From Jiangella sp. DSM 45060 (GTDB taxonomy: Bacteria > Actinomycetota > Actinomycetes > Jiangellales > Jiangellaceae), in assembly GCF_900105175.1 (NCBI RefSeq), contig NZ_LT629771.1:4482501-4546500 (forward strand): a stretch of 64,000 nt of DNA, read 5' to 3'. The notes beneath the pieces were generated by a model. It had not been told where the DNA came from. It saw only the letters and a list, made by a program, of their open reading frames with translations, and ran no database searches. Shown here piece after piece: positions 35,825-43,617 of the stretch (within the stretch, counting starts at the first letter, position 1; every line of letters begins with the position of its first letter). Both the position numbers and the translations under genes were made by a program.

Positions 35825-35853
35825 TTGACATGGCACCGGATTCCATATCTGAT
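35825..35853 (+). promoter_or_regulatory. Plus-strand TTGACA promoter with IclR-type operator
   Basis: TTGACA (35825-35830) followed directly by TGGCACCGGATTCCA (35831-35845). A weak -10 (TCTGAT, 35848-35853) ends six bases before the ATG at 35860, so the dehydratase mRNA may be leaderless. It is divergent from the promoter at 35739-35767. Confidence 0.75.
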
Positions 35854-35859
35854 GGCGGC

Positions 35860-37080
35860 ATGCGCATCACCGAGGTCAGCCCGGTCCTGCTCACCGGGCC
35901 GTCGAGCAACGATCCGTGGATCACCTTCGCCAAGCGCACCCGCACGGCCGGGTTCGTCGAGCTGCGCACCGACGCCGGGCTGACGGGCGTGGGCGAGACC
36001 TACGCGGGCTACTTCGCGCCCGAGCTGATCGGCCCGGTGGTCGACTACGTCCGTCCGATCCTGCTCGGCGCCGAGACCCTCGACCCGCGCGTGCTCACCG
36101 CTCGGATGCGGCAGAGCCTGGCCTACTTCGCCCGGGTGGGCGTCGGGGCGGCGGTCATCTCCGGCATCGAGGCGGCACTGTGGGACCTCGCCGGGAAGGC
36201 CGAGGGCGTCCCGGTGCACCAGCTGCTCGGCGGCGCCCGGTACGACCGGTTGCCCGCCTACGCCACCGGCGGCCCGTCGCCGTGGCCGCCCGACCAGCTC
36301 ATGCGCAAGGTCGACCGGTACCTCGAGCTCGGCTTCACCGCGGTGAAGGTCGCCTCCGGCTACCTCGACATGGCCGAGCGGCGCCCCGTCCCGGCGCCGG
36401 GCGGCCCCGAGGGCGCGGTCGCGGTCGAGGTGGAGAAGCTGGAGCTGCTGCGCGCCCACGCCGGCAAGGACGTCGCCATCATGCTCGACGGCCACATGGG
36501 CCACCGCGACGGCACCGCCCGCTGGGACCTCGCCACCGCGACGGCCGTGCTCACCGCGCTCGAGCCCTACGACCTCACCTTCTTCGAGGAGCCGCTCGCC
36601 TACCGCGACCCGGACGAGTACGCGGACCTGACCCGGGTGTCGCCCGTCCCGGTGGCCGGCGGCGAGCAGCTGAGCAGCTACGACGAGTTCCGGCTCTGGA
36701 TGCTCCGCGACGCGTTCGCGGTGGCGCAGCCGGACGCGTCCTGGCTCGGGCTGTCCGAGTTCGTCGACGTCGGCCGGCTCGCCGCGGAGCGCGGGGCGAG
36801 CGTCGCCTCGCACGCGTGGAGCGCGGGCGTGGGCGTCATGCAGAACGTGCACGCGGCGTTCGCGTCGCCGTCGACGCTGATCGTGGAGATCCCGCCGGAC
36901 GCAGGGGAGCTGCACACCCTGCTCTGGGGCGAGAACCTGGTCATCGAGGACGGCCAGGTGCTGCGGCCCGACGCGCCAGGCCTGGGGGTCACGCTGTCCG
37001 ACGAGGTCAAGGCGCGGTTCCCGTTCCGGCCCGGCATGGAGGAGTTCTCCAGCGTGCCCGGCAAGCAGCTGCGGAGCTGA
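35860..37080 (+). CDS. Enolase-superfamily (mandelate racemase/muconate lactonizing) sugar-acid dehydratase-like protein
   Basis: A 406-residue enolase-superfamily protein. N-terminal capping domain, then barrel motifs: VKVASG (the K-x-K region has Val-Ala-Ser after the first Lys), metal ligands Asp210 (LDGH), Glu243/244 (FFEEP) and Glu269 (GGEQ), and His318 in SHAWSAG as probable general acid/base. The layout fits sugar-acid dehydratases that make 2-keto-3-deoxy acids; the exact acid cannot be told. It starts at the ATG six bases after a -10-like element. The hydroxyacid dehydrogenase follows four bases after its stop. Confidence 0.88.
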   Translation: MRITEVSPVLLTGPSSNDPWITFAKRTRTAGFVELRTDAGLTGVGETYAGYFAPELIGPVVDYVRPILLGAETLDPRVLTARMRQSLAYFARVGVGAAVISGIEAALWDLAGKAEGVPVHQLLGGARYDRLPAYATGGPSPWPPDQLMRKVDRYLELGFTAVKVASGYLDMAERRPVPAPGGPEGAVAVEVEKLELLRAHAGKDVAIMLDGHMGHRDGTARWDLATATAVLTALEPYDLTFFEEPLAYRDPDEYADLTRVSPVPVAGGEQLSSYDEFRLWMLRDAFAVAQPDASWLGLSEFVDVGRLAAERGASVASHAWSAGVGVMQNVHAAFASPSTLIVEIPPDAGELHTLLWGENLVIEDGQVLRPDAPGLGVTLSDEVKARFPFRPGMEEFSSVPGKQLRS

Positions 37081-37084
37081 GCCG

Positions 37085-38101
37085 GTGAGCGAGCACATCG
37101 TGGTGGCCCAGCCGGTCGACGACGACGGCCTGCGCCGGGTGCGCGACCTCGTGGGCCCGGCACGCGTCGACCACATCGCGCCGTACGGCGCGGGCGACCG
37201 GCTGCCCGGCGCACTGGCCCGCACCGCGACCGTCCTGTTCGCCGACCAGCTCCCCGCCGGCGTCGAGGACCTGACGGCGCTGCGCTGGCTCCAGCTCGGA
37301 TCCGCCGGCTTCGCCCAGGTGGCCGGCGCGCCGCTGCGTCCGGATGTCGCCGTCACCAACGCCAGCGGGGTCAACGACATCCCGATCGCCGAGTGGTGCC
37401 TGCTGATGATGCTCACCCTCCGGCGGCGGCTCCCGGCCATGCTGGCCGAGCAGCGGGCCCGCAGCTGGAACCGGGCGGCCGCGTTCCAGGCGGAGCTGCG
37501 CGGCGGGCGGGTGGGCTTCGTCGGCTACGGCAACGTCGGGCAGGAGGCGGCCCGGCTGGCGCGCTCCGCCGGTCTGGAGATCTGGACGCTGACCCGTTCC
37601 GCGCCCGGACCCCGCACGGGCCGGTTCGACCCGCTGGACCGGCCGGCGTCGGACTGGCCGGAGCCGGACCGCGCGTTCGGCTTCGACCGCGGCGCCGAGT
37701 TCTACGCCGGCCTCGACTACCTCGTCGTCGCGACGCCGTCGACGTCCTCGACCCGCGGGCTGGTCGACGCCGCGGCGCTGGCGGCGCTACCGTCGCACGC
37801 GGTGCTGCTCAACCCGGCCCGGGCGCACGTCGTCGACGAGTCCGCGCTCCGAGAGGCGCTGAACAGCGGCGCGATCGCCGGCGCCGCCCTGGACGTCCAC
37901 TACCGGTCGCCGCTGACCGCCGACGACCCCGTGTGGGACCTGCCGAACACGGTCATCACGCCGCACGTCTCCGGCTCCACCGGCAGCACGTACTTCCTGC
38001 CCCGGCTGTGGGAGCTGTTCCACCGCAACCTCGCCCGGCATCTCGCGGGCGAGCCGCTGCTCAACCTGATCGACCCGGCGGACCTCGAACTGGGCCGGTA
38101 G
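37085..38101 (+). CDS. D-isomer 2-hydroxyacid dehydrogenase family protein
   Basis: A 338-residue NAD(P)-dependent 2-hydroxyacid dehydrogenase. It has IAEWCLLMMLTLRRR on the domain-linking helix, Rossmann motif GFVGYGNVGQEAARLA, LDYLVVATPSTSSTRGLV, NPARAHVVDESAL (catalytic acid region) and catalytic-His motif TPHVSGSTGS. It starts GTG four bases after the dehydratase stop, so the two are co-transcribed. Probably reduces a 2-keto acid or oxidises a 2-hydroxy acid of the same pathway. Confidence 0.88.
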   Translation: MSEHIVVAQPVDDDGLRRVRDLVGPARVDHIAPYGAGDRLPGALARTATVLFADQLPAGVEDLTALRWLQLGSAGFAQVAGAPLRPDVAVTNASGVNDIPIAEWCLLMMLTLRRRLPAMLAEQRARSWNRAAAFQAELRGGRVGFVGYGNVGQEAARLARSAGLEIWTLTRSAPGPRTGRFDPLDRPASDWPEPDRAFGFDRGAEFYAGLDYLVVATPSTSSTRGLVDAAALAALPSHAVLLNPARAHVVDESALREALNSGAIAGAALDVHYRSPLTADDPVWDLPNTVITPHVSGSTGSTYFLPRLWELFHRNLARHLAGEPLLNLIDPADLELGR

Positions 38102-38135
38102 ACGTTCAGAAGGTCGACCACTCCGCCCAGGAACG

Positions 38136-38150
38136 CACAACGTCATTCCA
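38136..38150 (-). promoter_or_regulatory. Degenerate, inverted operator copy
   Basis: CACAACGTCATTCCA followed by TGTCAG reads on the minus strand as CTGACA plus TGGAATGACGTTGTG, the same -35/operator module with one decayed arm. No minus-strand gene lies downstream. It may help looping with the intact site 55 bp away, or be a relic. Confidence 0.4.
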
Positions 38151-38184
38151 TGTCAGCATCGACTTGCGATGTGACCTGAGGCCA

Positions 38185-38213
38185 TTGACATGGAATGCCG
38201 TGCCGGGTTTCCT
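38185..38213 (+). promoter_or_regulatory. TTGACA promoter with IclR-type operator
   Basis: TTGACA (38185-38190) directly followed by TGGAATGCCGTGCCG (38191-38205). A poor -10 candidate (TTTCCT) starts at 38208. It drives the BNR-repeat protein at 38261. Confidence 0.7.
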
Positions 38214-38260
38214 CGTCCCACGTGACTGGCCCCGGAAACCCAGCACGCGGAGGTGTTTCG

Positions 38261-40501
38261 ATGAGTCGACCTGCCCGGACCGCGGCCTGCGGTTGCGAAC
38301 GGTGTCACCAGAGGACTGGGCCGCATTGGCGCAGGTTCGGTGGTATCGCCTTGTCGGGGATCGCGATCATGGCGCTACTGGCCGGCGATCCGCGGAGCTC
38401 ACTGGCCACCGCGGTCCCACTGGTGTCAGGCGCCGCACCCGGCGAGTACGGCGTGACGCCCGGCGCGGAGTGGAGTGTGAGCAGCCCTGGCCCCGGCCAG
38501 CTCAGCGCCTTCCCGCAAGCGTTCGCGACCGACCGGGTCACCGATGGCGTCACCGAGCGGCAGGTCCACGTCAGCTGGGCGGAGAACCGTGATTCCACCC
38601 TGGTCGAGAGCATCGATGCGCATGCGGTGTCGAAGGACGGTGCGATCACCTTCGACCGGCACGACGAGTTCCTGCCCGCCTTGAGCATGGCCCGCCTGGA
38701 CGACGGGTCGCTGCTGTCGGTCGAGTTCGTGCCGGGCCCGGTCGATGCGCAGACCGGCGACATCACGCTGAACATCGCCCGTTCCACCGATCTGGGCGAG
38801 ACCTGGACCCGGGGCACAGCGACAGTCGAGGACACCGTCGGGTTCTCGTGGATCCGGGTTCACCGGGGCATCCTCCAACTCGTCGACGGCACCTTGCTGA
38901 TGCCCATCTACGGCCTGGCACGTGGCGACACACGCAACCGGTCGGCGCTGCTGGCGAGCGTGGACCGGGGCGACACCTGGACCGTGCGCAATCCCGCGAT
39001 CCTGCCGCCCACGGCGACGCTCGGCACGAACGAGATGGCGATCAGCCGCACCAGTGACGGCCGCCTGATCGGCTTCCTGCGTGGTGACGGCCAGGCGGCG
39101 GTCTTCCAGACCTACTCCGACGACGACGGCGTGACCTGGACGACGCCGCAGGTCATCGACGCTCCCGACGGTGCGCCCACGGGCGCGGTGGACCCGGGTG
39201 TGGTGCTCCAGCCCAACGGCATGCTCCTGCTCACCTACGGCAGGCCGGACAACTCGTTGCTGGTGAGCCGCGACGGGACCGGACGCACCTGGGACGACTA
39301 CCACAACATCTTCGCCAACGCTCCTCGCGGGGGTCCCGCACGGACCACCGGTTCCAGCGGCAACACCGCGATCGTCAGCGTCAGCGCGAACCAGTCGGTC
39401 ATGTTCGGCGACGCCTGCGCCAACGTCTGGGGTTGCCGGGAGTACGGCCAGTTGCACCGCGTCTGGGCCCGGGTGATCGACGCCGTCACACCTGGCACCG
39501 GCAAGCTCGACCTCGAGACGAAGGTCGCCTCCGGCAGCGTGAGGCTGTCCGGCGACGTACTCGATGGGCCGGACGCCTTCCCCGAGACGCGCATCGAGGG
39601 CGCCGTCGACGGCAGCGCCGACCGCTACGCCGCCGCCCCGATCGCCGAGGACGGCACGTTGATCATCGAGCTGGATCAGGTGTACACGCTGGACAGGATC
39701 GGGTTGATGCTGGCCTACGGCACGGCTCAGGACGCCGACGTCCAGCTGTCCGTCGACGGAAGGGCGTGGGGTCAGCCGGTCGTCAAGGTCCGCGAGACCG
39801 TCGACTACTCGGTGCGCTACCACCAGATCGAGCCCACCCAGGCTAAGTACGTCAAGATCAACGCCCCTGATGGCGGCACTCTGGACGCGGTCACCGAGCT
39901 GGAGTTGTATGCCGCGGACACCATGACCTTCGAGAACGACGCCGTGAACGCCGTACCGCGAGGATTCACCGACACCCGCCATGCCGTGGTCGCGGACACG
40001 ATCATCCCCGGCGCCGACAGCAGCCGCCGGCTGACGCTGGTCGACTGGGACGCCGAGGCGACCGCCACCGCGACGCTCCCGGCGCCGGCGACACCCGAGC
40101 AGCGCGTCTCCTTCCAGTACGCCGGTTCGGCCTACGGCTCGACCGGGGTCGTCTTCTCCATCCCCGGCCAGACCGCCGGTGGGGAGACGACGACCGCCTG
40201 GCAGTTCTGGGTGACGGCCAACGCGGCCGCCGGCACCTTCCGCGTGCGGGCGCACACAGGTTCCGGTTGGGCCGACATCGGAACCGTGCCATACGCGCCG
40301 CCCGAGACCTGGATGCCGGTGACGATCGACACCACCGCCACCGAGGCTCGATTCAGCCTCAACGGGGCGACCTTGGACACCACCGCTCGCTGGAACGACG
40401 CCGCCGGCTACACCGGCGTCACCGTCAGCTCCTACACCGTCGAGTCCGCTTCCGGCTCGCAACACGACTTCGACGACTTCCGGGTGAGTCCATTGAGCTG
40501 A
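38261..40501 (+). CDS. Secreted sialidase-like BNR-repeat protein with C-terminal binding domains
   Basis: A 746-residue exported protein. A basic N-terminal segment precedes a hydrophobic helix (about 28-42). The propeller (about 65-410) has four Asp-box-like turns: RSTDLGETW, SVDRGDTW, YSDDDGVTW and SRDGTGRTW. A discoidin-like region (about 440-565, VQLSVDGRAWGQP to VTELELYA) and a LamG-like jelly roll (about 570-745) follow. Sialidases use this architecture, but the arginine triad and tyrosine could not be verified by eye, so another exo-glycosidase or a lectin is possible. The ATG at 38261 has GGAGG upstream. The DNA looks somewhat less GC-biased than its neighbours, which may mean separate acquisition. 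Confidence 0.75.
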   Translation: MSRPARTAACGCERCHQRTGPHWRRFGGIALSGIAIMALLAGDPRSSLATAVPLVSGAAPGEYGVTPGAEWSVSSPGPGQLSAFPQAFATDRVTDGVTERQVHVSWAENRDSTLVESIDAHAVSKDGAITFDRHDEFLPALSMARLDDGSLLSVEFVPGPVDAQTGDITLNIARSTDLGETWTRGTATVEDTVGFSWIRVHRGILQLVDGTLLMPIYGLARGDTRNRSALLASVDRGDTWTVRNPAILPPTATLGTNEMAISRTSDGRLIGFLRGDGQAAVFQTYSDDDGVTWTTPQVIDAPDGAPTGAVDPGVVLQPNGMLLLTYGRPDNSLLVSRDGTGRTWDDYHNIFANAPRGGPARTTGSSGNTAIVSVSANQSVMFGDACANVWGCREYGQLHRVWARVIDAVTPGTGKLDLETKVASGSVRLSGDVLDGPDAFPETRIEGAVDGSADRYAAAPIAEDGTLIIELDQVYTLDRIGLMLAYGTAQDADVQLSVDGRAWGQPVVKVRETVDYSVRYHQIEPTQAKYVKINAPDGGTLDAVTELELYAADTMTFENDAVNAVPRGFTDTRHAVVADTIIPGADSSRRLTLVDWDAEATATATLPAPATPEQRVSFQYAGSAYGSTGVVFSIPGQTAGGETTTAWQFWVTANAAAGTFRVRAHTGSGWADIGTVPYAPPETWMPVTIDTTATEARFSLNGATLDTTARWNDAAGYTGVTVSSYTVESASGSQHDFDDFRVSPLS

Positions 40502-40513
40502 CGGCGCAGCGGC

Positions 40514-40548
40514 CGGCCCGGGTTCGGACGCACGCCGAGCCCGGGCCG
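40514..40548 (+). terminator. Hairpin terminator after the BNR-repeat gene
   Basis: CGGCCCGGGTTCGG (40514-40527) pairs with CCGAGCCCGGGCCG (40535-40548), with one G-U pair and a seven-base loop. It lies just before the next operator-bearing promoter. Confidence 0.65.
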
Positions 40549-40559
40549 ACCCGACGTCA

Positions 40560-40590
40560 TTGACATGGAACGTCATGCCATGACTAGGCT
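40560..40590 (+). promoter_or_regulatory. TTGACA promoter with IclR-type operator (probable leaderless transcript)
   Basis: TTGACA (40560-40565) then TGGAACGTCATGCCA (40566-40580). -10 candidate TAGGCT (40585-40590) ends five bases before the GTG at 40596. No Shine-Dalgarno is present, so a leaderless GTG mRNA is likely. Confidence 0.75.
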
Positions 40591-40595
40591 TCGGC

Positions 40596-42683
40596 GTGAC
40601 AGCCGTCAACCACCTCACCGACCGGAACGCCTTCCTGCTGCGTGGCGACGGGTTCGCCTACGCGCTCGCCGTCACCCCTGACGGCGACCTGCGCCATCTG
40701 CACTGGGGCGGCCCGCTGGAGCCGGACGACGTCACCGGCTTGCTGGCGGACGACCCGCGCGAGTTCGGCTCGAACACCTGGTCCAGCCCGCGGGCGCACA
40801 CCGAGGAGCTGGTGGCGCACGGCGGCCGGCGGCTGGACGAGTCCGCGCTCAAGGTGGAGTTCGCCGACGGCGTCCGTGCGCTCGACCTGGCCTACCGGTC
40901 GCACACCATCAGCGCCGATCAGCTGACGGTCCGGCTCGCCGACCGGCATTACCCGTTCGCCGCCGAGCTGCACTACCGGGTTCGCGGCGGCGCGCTGGAG
41001 CGGTGGACCATGCTGGTCAATGACGGCGACGCGCCCGTCGTGCTCGACCGGGCGTACTCCGCGACCTGGGGATTGCCGTGGCAGCCGCGCTGGGAGGCGA
41101 CCTGGCTGGCCGGCATGTACGCCACGGAGACGCAGGTGACGCGGCGCCCGCTCGGTGCGGGCCGGCTGGTACTGGAGTCGCGGCGCGGCATCCCCGGGCA
41201 CGCGGCGCAGCCGTGGCTGGCTCTGGACGCCGGCGCGGGCGACGAGGCGGGTGCGGTCTGGAGCGTCGCGGTGGCGTGGAGCGGCTCGTGGCGGCTGGCG
41301 GCCGAGCTCGCCCACGACGGCCGGCTGCACGTCACCGCCGGCGTCAACGACTTCGACCTGCGGCATCCCCTGGCGCCGGGCACGTCGTGGACCACCCCCG
41401 TCACCGTCGGCGTGTACGCGTCCGCCGGGCACGACGACCTCACCGACCGCTGGCACGCCTACGAGCGCCGGTTCGTCGTGCCGCGGCCCGATGTCGTCCG
41501 GCCGGTCCTCTACAACGGCTGGGAGGCGACGTTCTTCGACGTCCGCCCGGAGTCGCAGCTCGAGCTGGCCCGGCGGGCGGCCGGCCTGGGCGCCGAGCTG
41601 TTCGTCATCGACGACGGCTGGTTCGCCGGCCGGAAGGACGAGAGCGCGGGCGTCGGCGACTGGACGCCAGACCCCACGGCCTTCCCCGACGGCCTGCAGC
41701 CACTGGCCGACGAGGTGCACGCGCTGGGCATGCGGTTCGGCGTCTGGGTCGAACCGGAGGCCGTCAGCCCCGACAGCGACCTCTTCCGCGCCCACCCGGA
41801 CTGGATCTACCAGTGGCCGACCCGCCCGCGCACCCTCGCCCGGCAGACCCACATGCTGGCGCTGAGCCGCCCGGACGTCCGCACGCACCTCGTCGAGGCC
41901 CTGAACGCGCTGCTGTCGTCGGCGCCGATCGACGCCCTGAAGTGGGACCTCAACCGGCCACTCACCGAGGCGTCGGACGGGGTCGGCAACGGCTCGGTCT
42001 GGCTCGGGCACGTCGAGGGCTTCTACGAGGTGCTCGACCGTGTCCGCGCCCGGCACCCGGACGTCTGGATCGAGAGCTGCGCGTCCGGCGGCGGCCGGGC
42101 CGACCTCGGCGTCATGGCGCGCACCGAGTGGGTCTGGCCCAGCGACAACACCGACGCGCTGGAGCGGCTGACGATCCAGCACGGTTACACCTATGCCCAC
42201 TCACCGCACACGATGATGGCCTGGGTCACCGACTCCCCCACCTACCTCACCAAACGCGAGATCCCGCTGCGATTCCGGTTCCACTCGGCGATGACCGGGC
42301 TGCTGGGCATCGGCGGAAACCTCGCCGACTGGCCGCAGTCCGCGCTGGCGGAGGCCGCCGAGTACGTCGCGCAGTACAAGCAGGTGCGGGCGACGGTGCA
42401 GTACGGCGTCATGCGGCGGCTGAGCGGCGCGCCCGACGACGTGACGGCGCTCAGCTACCGGTCGCCGTCGGGTCATCAGGTCGCGGTGTTCGCGTTCGCG
42501 CCGTCGGTGCGGCACCTGCGGCGGACGGTGCAGCTACGGCTGCGCGGCCTCGACCCGGCGGCCGTATACGTGGACGGGGCGACCGGGACGCGGTACAGCG
42601 GGGCGCTGCTCATGCATCACGGCCTGCGGGTCGGGCTGGTCGGCGACTACGCCAGCGAGTTGGTGGTCCTGGACCGCGCGTGA
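40596..42683 (+). CDS. GH36 alpha-galactosidase
   Basis: A 695-residue glycoside hydrolase family 36 enzyme without a signal peptide, so cytoplasmic. An N-terminal beta-sandwich is followed by the catalytic barrel: LFVIDDGWF, WVEPEAVSPDSDLF, and nucleophile Asp451 in LKWDLNR. ESCASGGGRADLGV and acid/base Asp517 in WPSDNTDALE follow. Removes terminal alpha-galactosyl (or alpha-N-acetylgalactosaminyl) residues from imported oligosaccharides or glycoconjugates. It starts GTG with no leader. Its operator-bearing promoter ties it to the same regulon as the importer. Confidence 0.92.
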   Translation: MTAVNHLTDRNAFLLRGDGFAYALAVTPDGDLRHLHWGGPLEPDDVTGLLADDPREFGSNTWSSPRAHTEELVAHGGRRLDESALKVEFADGVRALDLAYRSHTISADQLTVRLADRHYPFAAELHYRVRGGALERWTMLVNDGDAPVVLDRAYSATWGLPWQPRWEATWLAGMYATETQVTRRPLGAGRLVLESRRGIPGHAAQPWLALDAGAGDEAGAVWSVAVAWSGSWRLAAELAHDGRLHVTAGVNDFDLRHPLAPGTSWTTPVTVGVYASAGHDDLTDRWHAYERRFVVPRPDVVRPVLYNGWEATFFDVRPESQLELARRAAGLGAELFVIDDGWFAGRKDESAGVGDWTPDPTAFPDGLQPLADEVHALGMRFGVWVEPEAVSPDSDLFRAHPDWIYQWPTRPRTLARQTHMLALSRPDVRTHLVEALNALLSSAPIDALKWDLNRPLTEASDGVGNGSVWLGHVEGFYEVLDRVRARHPDVWIESCASGGGRADLGVMARTEWVWPSDNTDALERLTIQHGYTYAHSPHTMMAWVTDSPTYLTKREIPLRFRFHSAMTGLLGIGGNLADWPQSALAEAAEYVAQYKQVRATVQYGVMRRLSGAPDDVTALSYRSPSGHQVAVFAFAPSVRHLRRTVQLRLRGLDPAAVYVDGATGTRYSGALLMHHGLRVGLVGDYASELVVLDRA

Positions 42684-42704
42684 GCCCGCCGGCCCGCCGC
42701 AGCC

Positions 42705-42733
42705 TTGACATGGAATGATGTTCCGTGTTGGCT
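42705..42733 (+). promoter_or_regulatory. TTGACA promoter with IclR-type operator
   Basis: TTGACA (42705-42710) followed directly by TGGAATGATGTTCCG (42711-42725). TTGGCT (42728-42733) is a weak -10 at 17-bp spacing. It drives the PIG-L/aldolase-like pair. Confidence 0.72.
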
Positions 42734-42774
42734 CCTGGCACGCGTTGGCGCACCTTCGGAACCTGGAGACCTCC

Positions 42775-43617
42775 ATGAAGATCATGACGATCTACGCCCA
42801 CCCCGCCGACACCATCACCAACTGCGGCGGCACGCTGGCCCGGCACGCGCAGCGCGGCGACGAGGTGGTCGCGCTGATCCTCAGCCATGGCGGGCGCATC
42901 CACGCGAACAAGTACGCCGAGGAGTGGCGCAAGGACGCGCCCGACGACGCCGTCGCGACCGCCGGCCTGGACGCCATCGTCGCGAACAAGAAGGACGAGC
43001 TGGACCGCGCGGCCAAGATCATCGGGATCGACCGGATCATCACGCTGGACCACGAGGACACCTACGCGACCGTCCACGAGGACGTCGTCGAGGAGATCGC
43101 CGAGCATCTGGCCGCCGAGCAGCCCGAGATCGTCATCGCCGACCATCCGCGCAGCCCCGCCTACTTCGACGCGCACTCCGTCGCCACCGGCATGGCGCTC
43201 GCCGCGCTCGCCCGTGCCGGGACCTACCTGCGCAACCTCGACGGCCGCGACGAGGTGCCGGTGCGGCAGGTGTTCCTCACCGGCCTGCCGGTCTACAACC
43301 TCGACGCGCTCAGCCTGAACGGGGTGCGCAACGACTGCTACGTCGACATCACCGAGGTCGTCGGGACGAAGCTGGCGGCGATGGACCAGTTCGTCAGCCA
43401 GGGCTACCACGGCGTGTTCGCGCGCAAGCTGGTGGAGTCTTACAACGGCGAGGCCGGCCGGGCCGCCGGGGTGAACTTCGCCGAGGCGTTCGTCCGCCTC
43501 TACAACGAGACCCACCAGCACCTGCCGGTCACCGAGGCCGCCCTGGCGACCGATCCGCTGACCAGGCACATCGCCTACTCCTCGGTGAACCTGCGGGGCA
43601 CCTACCCGGTACCGTGA
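42775..43617 (+). CDS. PIG-L/LmbE-family protein with altered catalytic motif
   Basis: A 280-residue PIG-L-fold protein. Family enzymes such as MshB remove N-acetyl groups from amino sugars with zinc, using an HPDDE motif. Here the motif reads AHPADTITNCGG: the zinc-binding His9 and Asp12 are kept, but the catalytic-base position is Ala11. A later His in FDAHSVAT may be the third zinc ligand. Either another residue supplies the base or the reaction differs. The ATG at 42775 has a CTGGAG element upstream; an in-frame ATG at 42718 overlaps the operator and is unlikely. It is coupled to the next gene through GTGA. Confidence 0.83.
   Translation: MKIMTIYAHPADTITNCGGTLARHAQRGDEVVALILSHGGRIHANKYAEEWRKDAPDDAVATAGLDAIVANKKDELDRAAKIIGIDRIITLDHEDTYATVHEDVVEEIAEHLAAEQPEIVIADHPRSPAYFDAHSVATGMALAALARAGTYLRNLDGRDEVPVRQVFLTGLPVYNLDALSLNGVRNDCYVDITEVVGTKLAAMDQFVSQGYHGVFARKLVESYNGEAGRAAGVNFAEAFVRLYNETHQHLPVTEAALATDPLTRHIAYSSVNLRGTYPVP

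Noticed and set aside
30218..35983. A 1,921-codon open frame on the plus strand, antisense to the propeller operon, and similar long frames elsewhere (for example 25969-30102 minus)
   Set aside because: These are artefacts of GC-rich third positions. The opposite strand carries recognisable Tat signals and domains, while the antisense frames give only Arg/Pro/Ala/Val-rich low-complexity sequence.
38261..40501. Definite sialidase (nanH)
   Set aside because: Asp boxes are present, but the arginine triad and catalytic tyrosine could not be confirmed by eye, and no sialic-acid transporter or epimerase was recognised.
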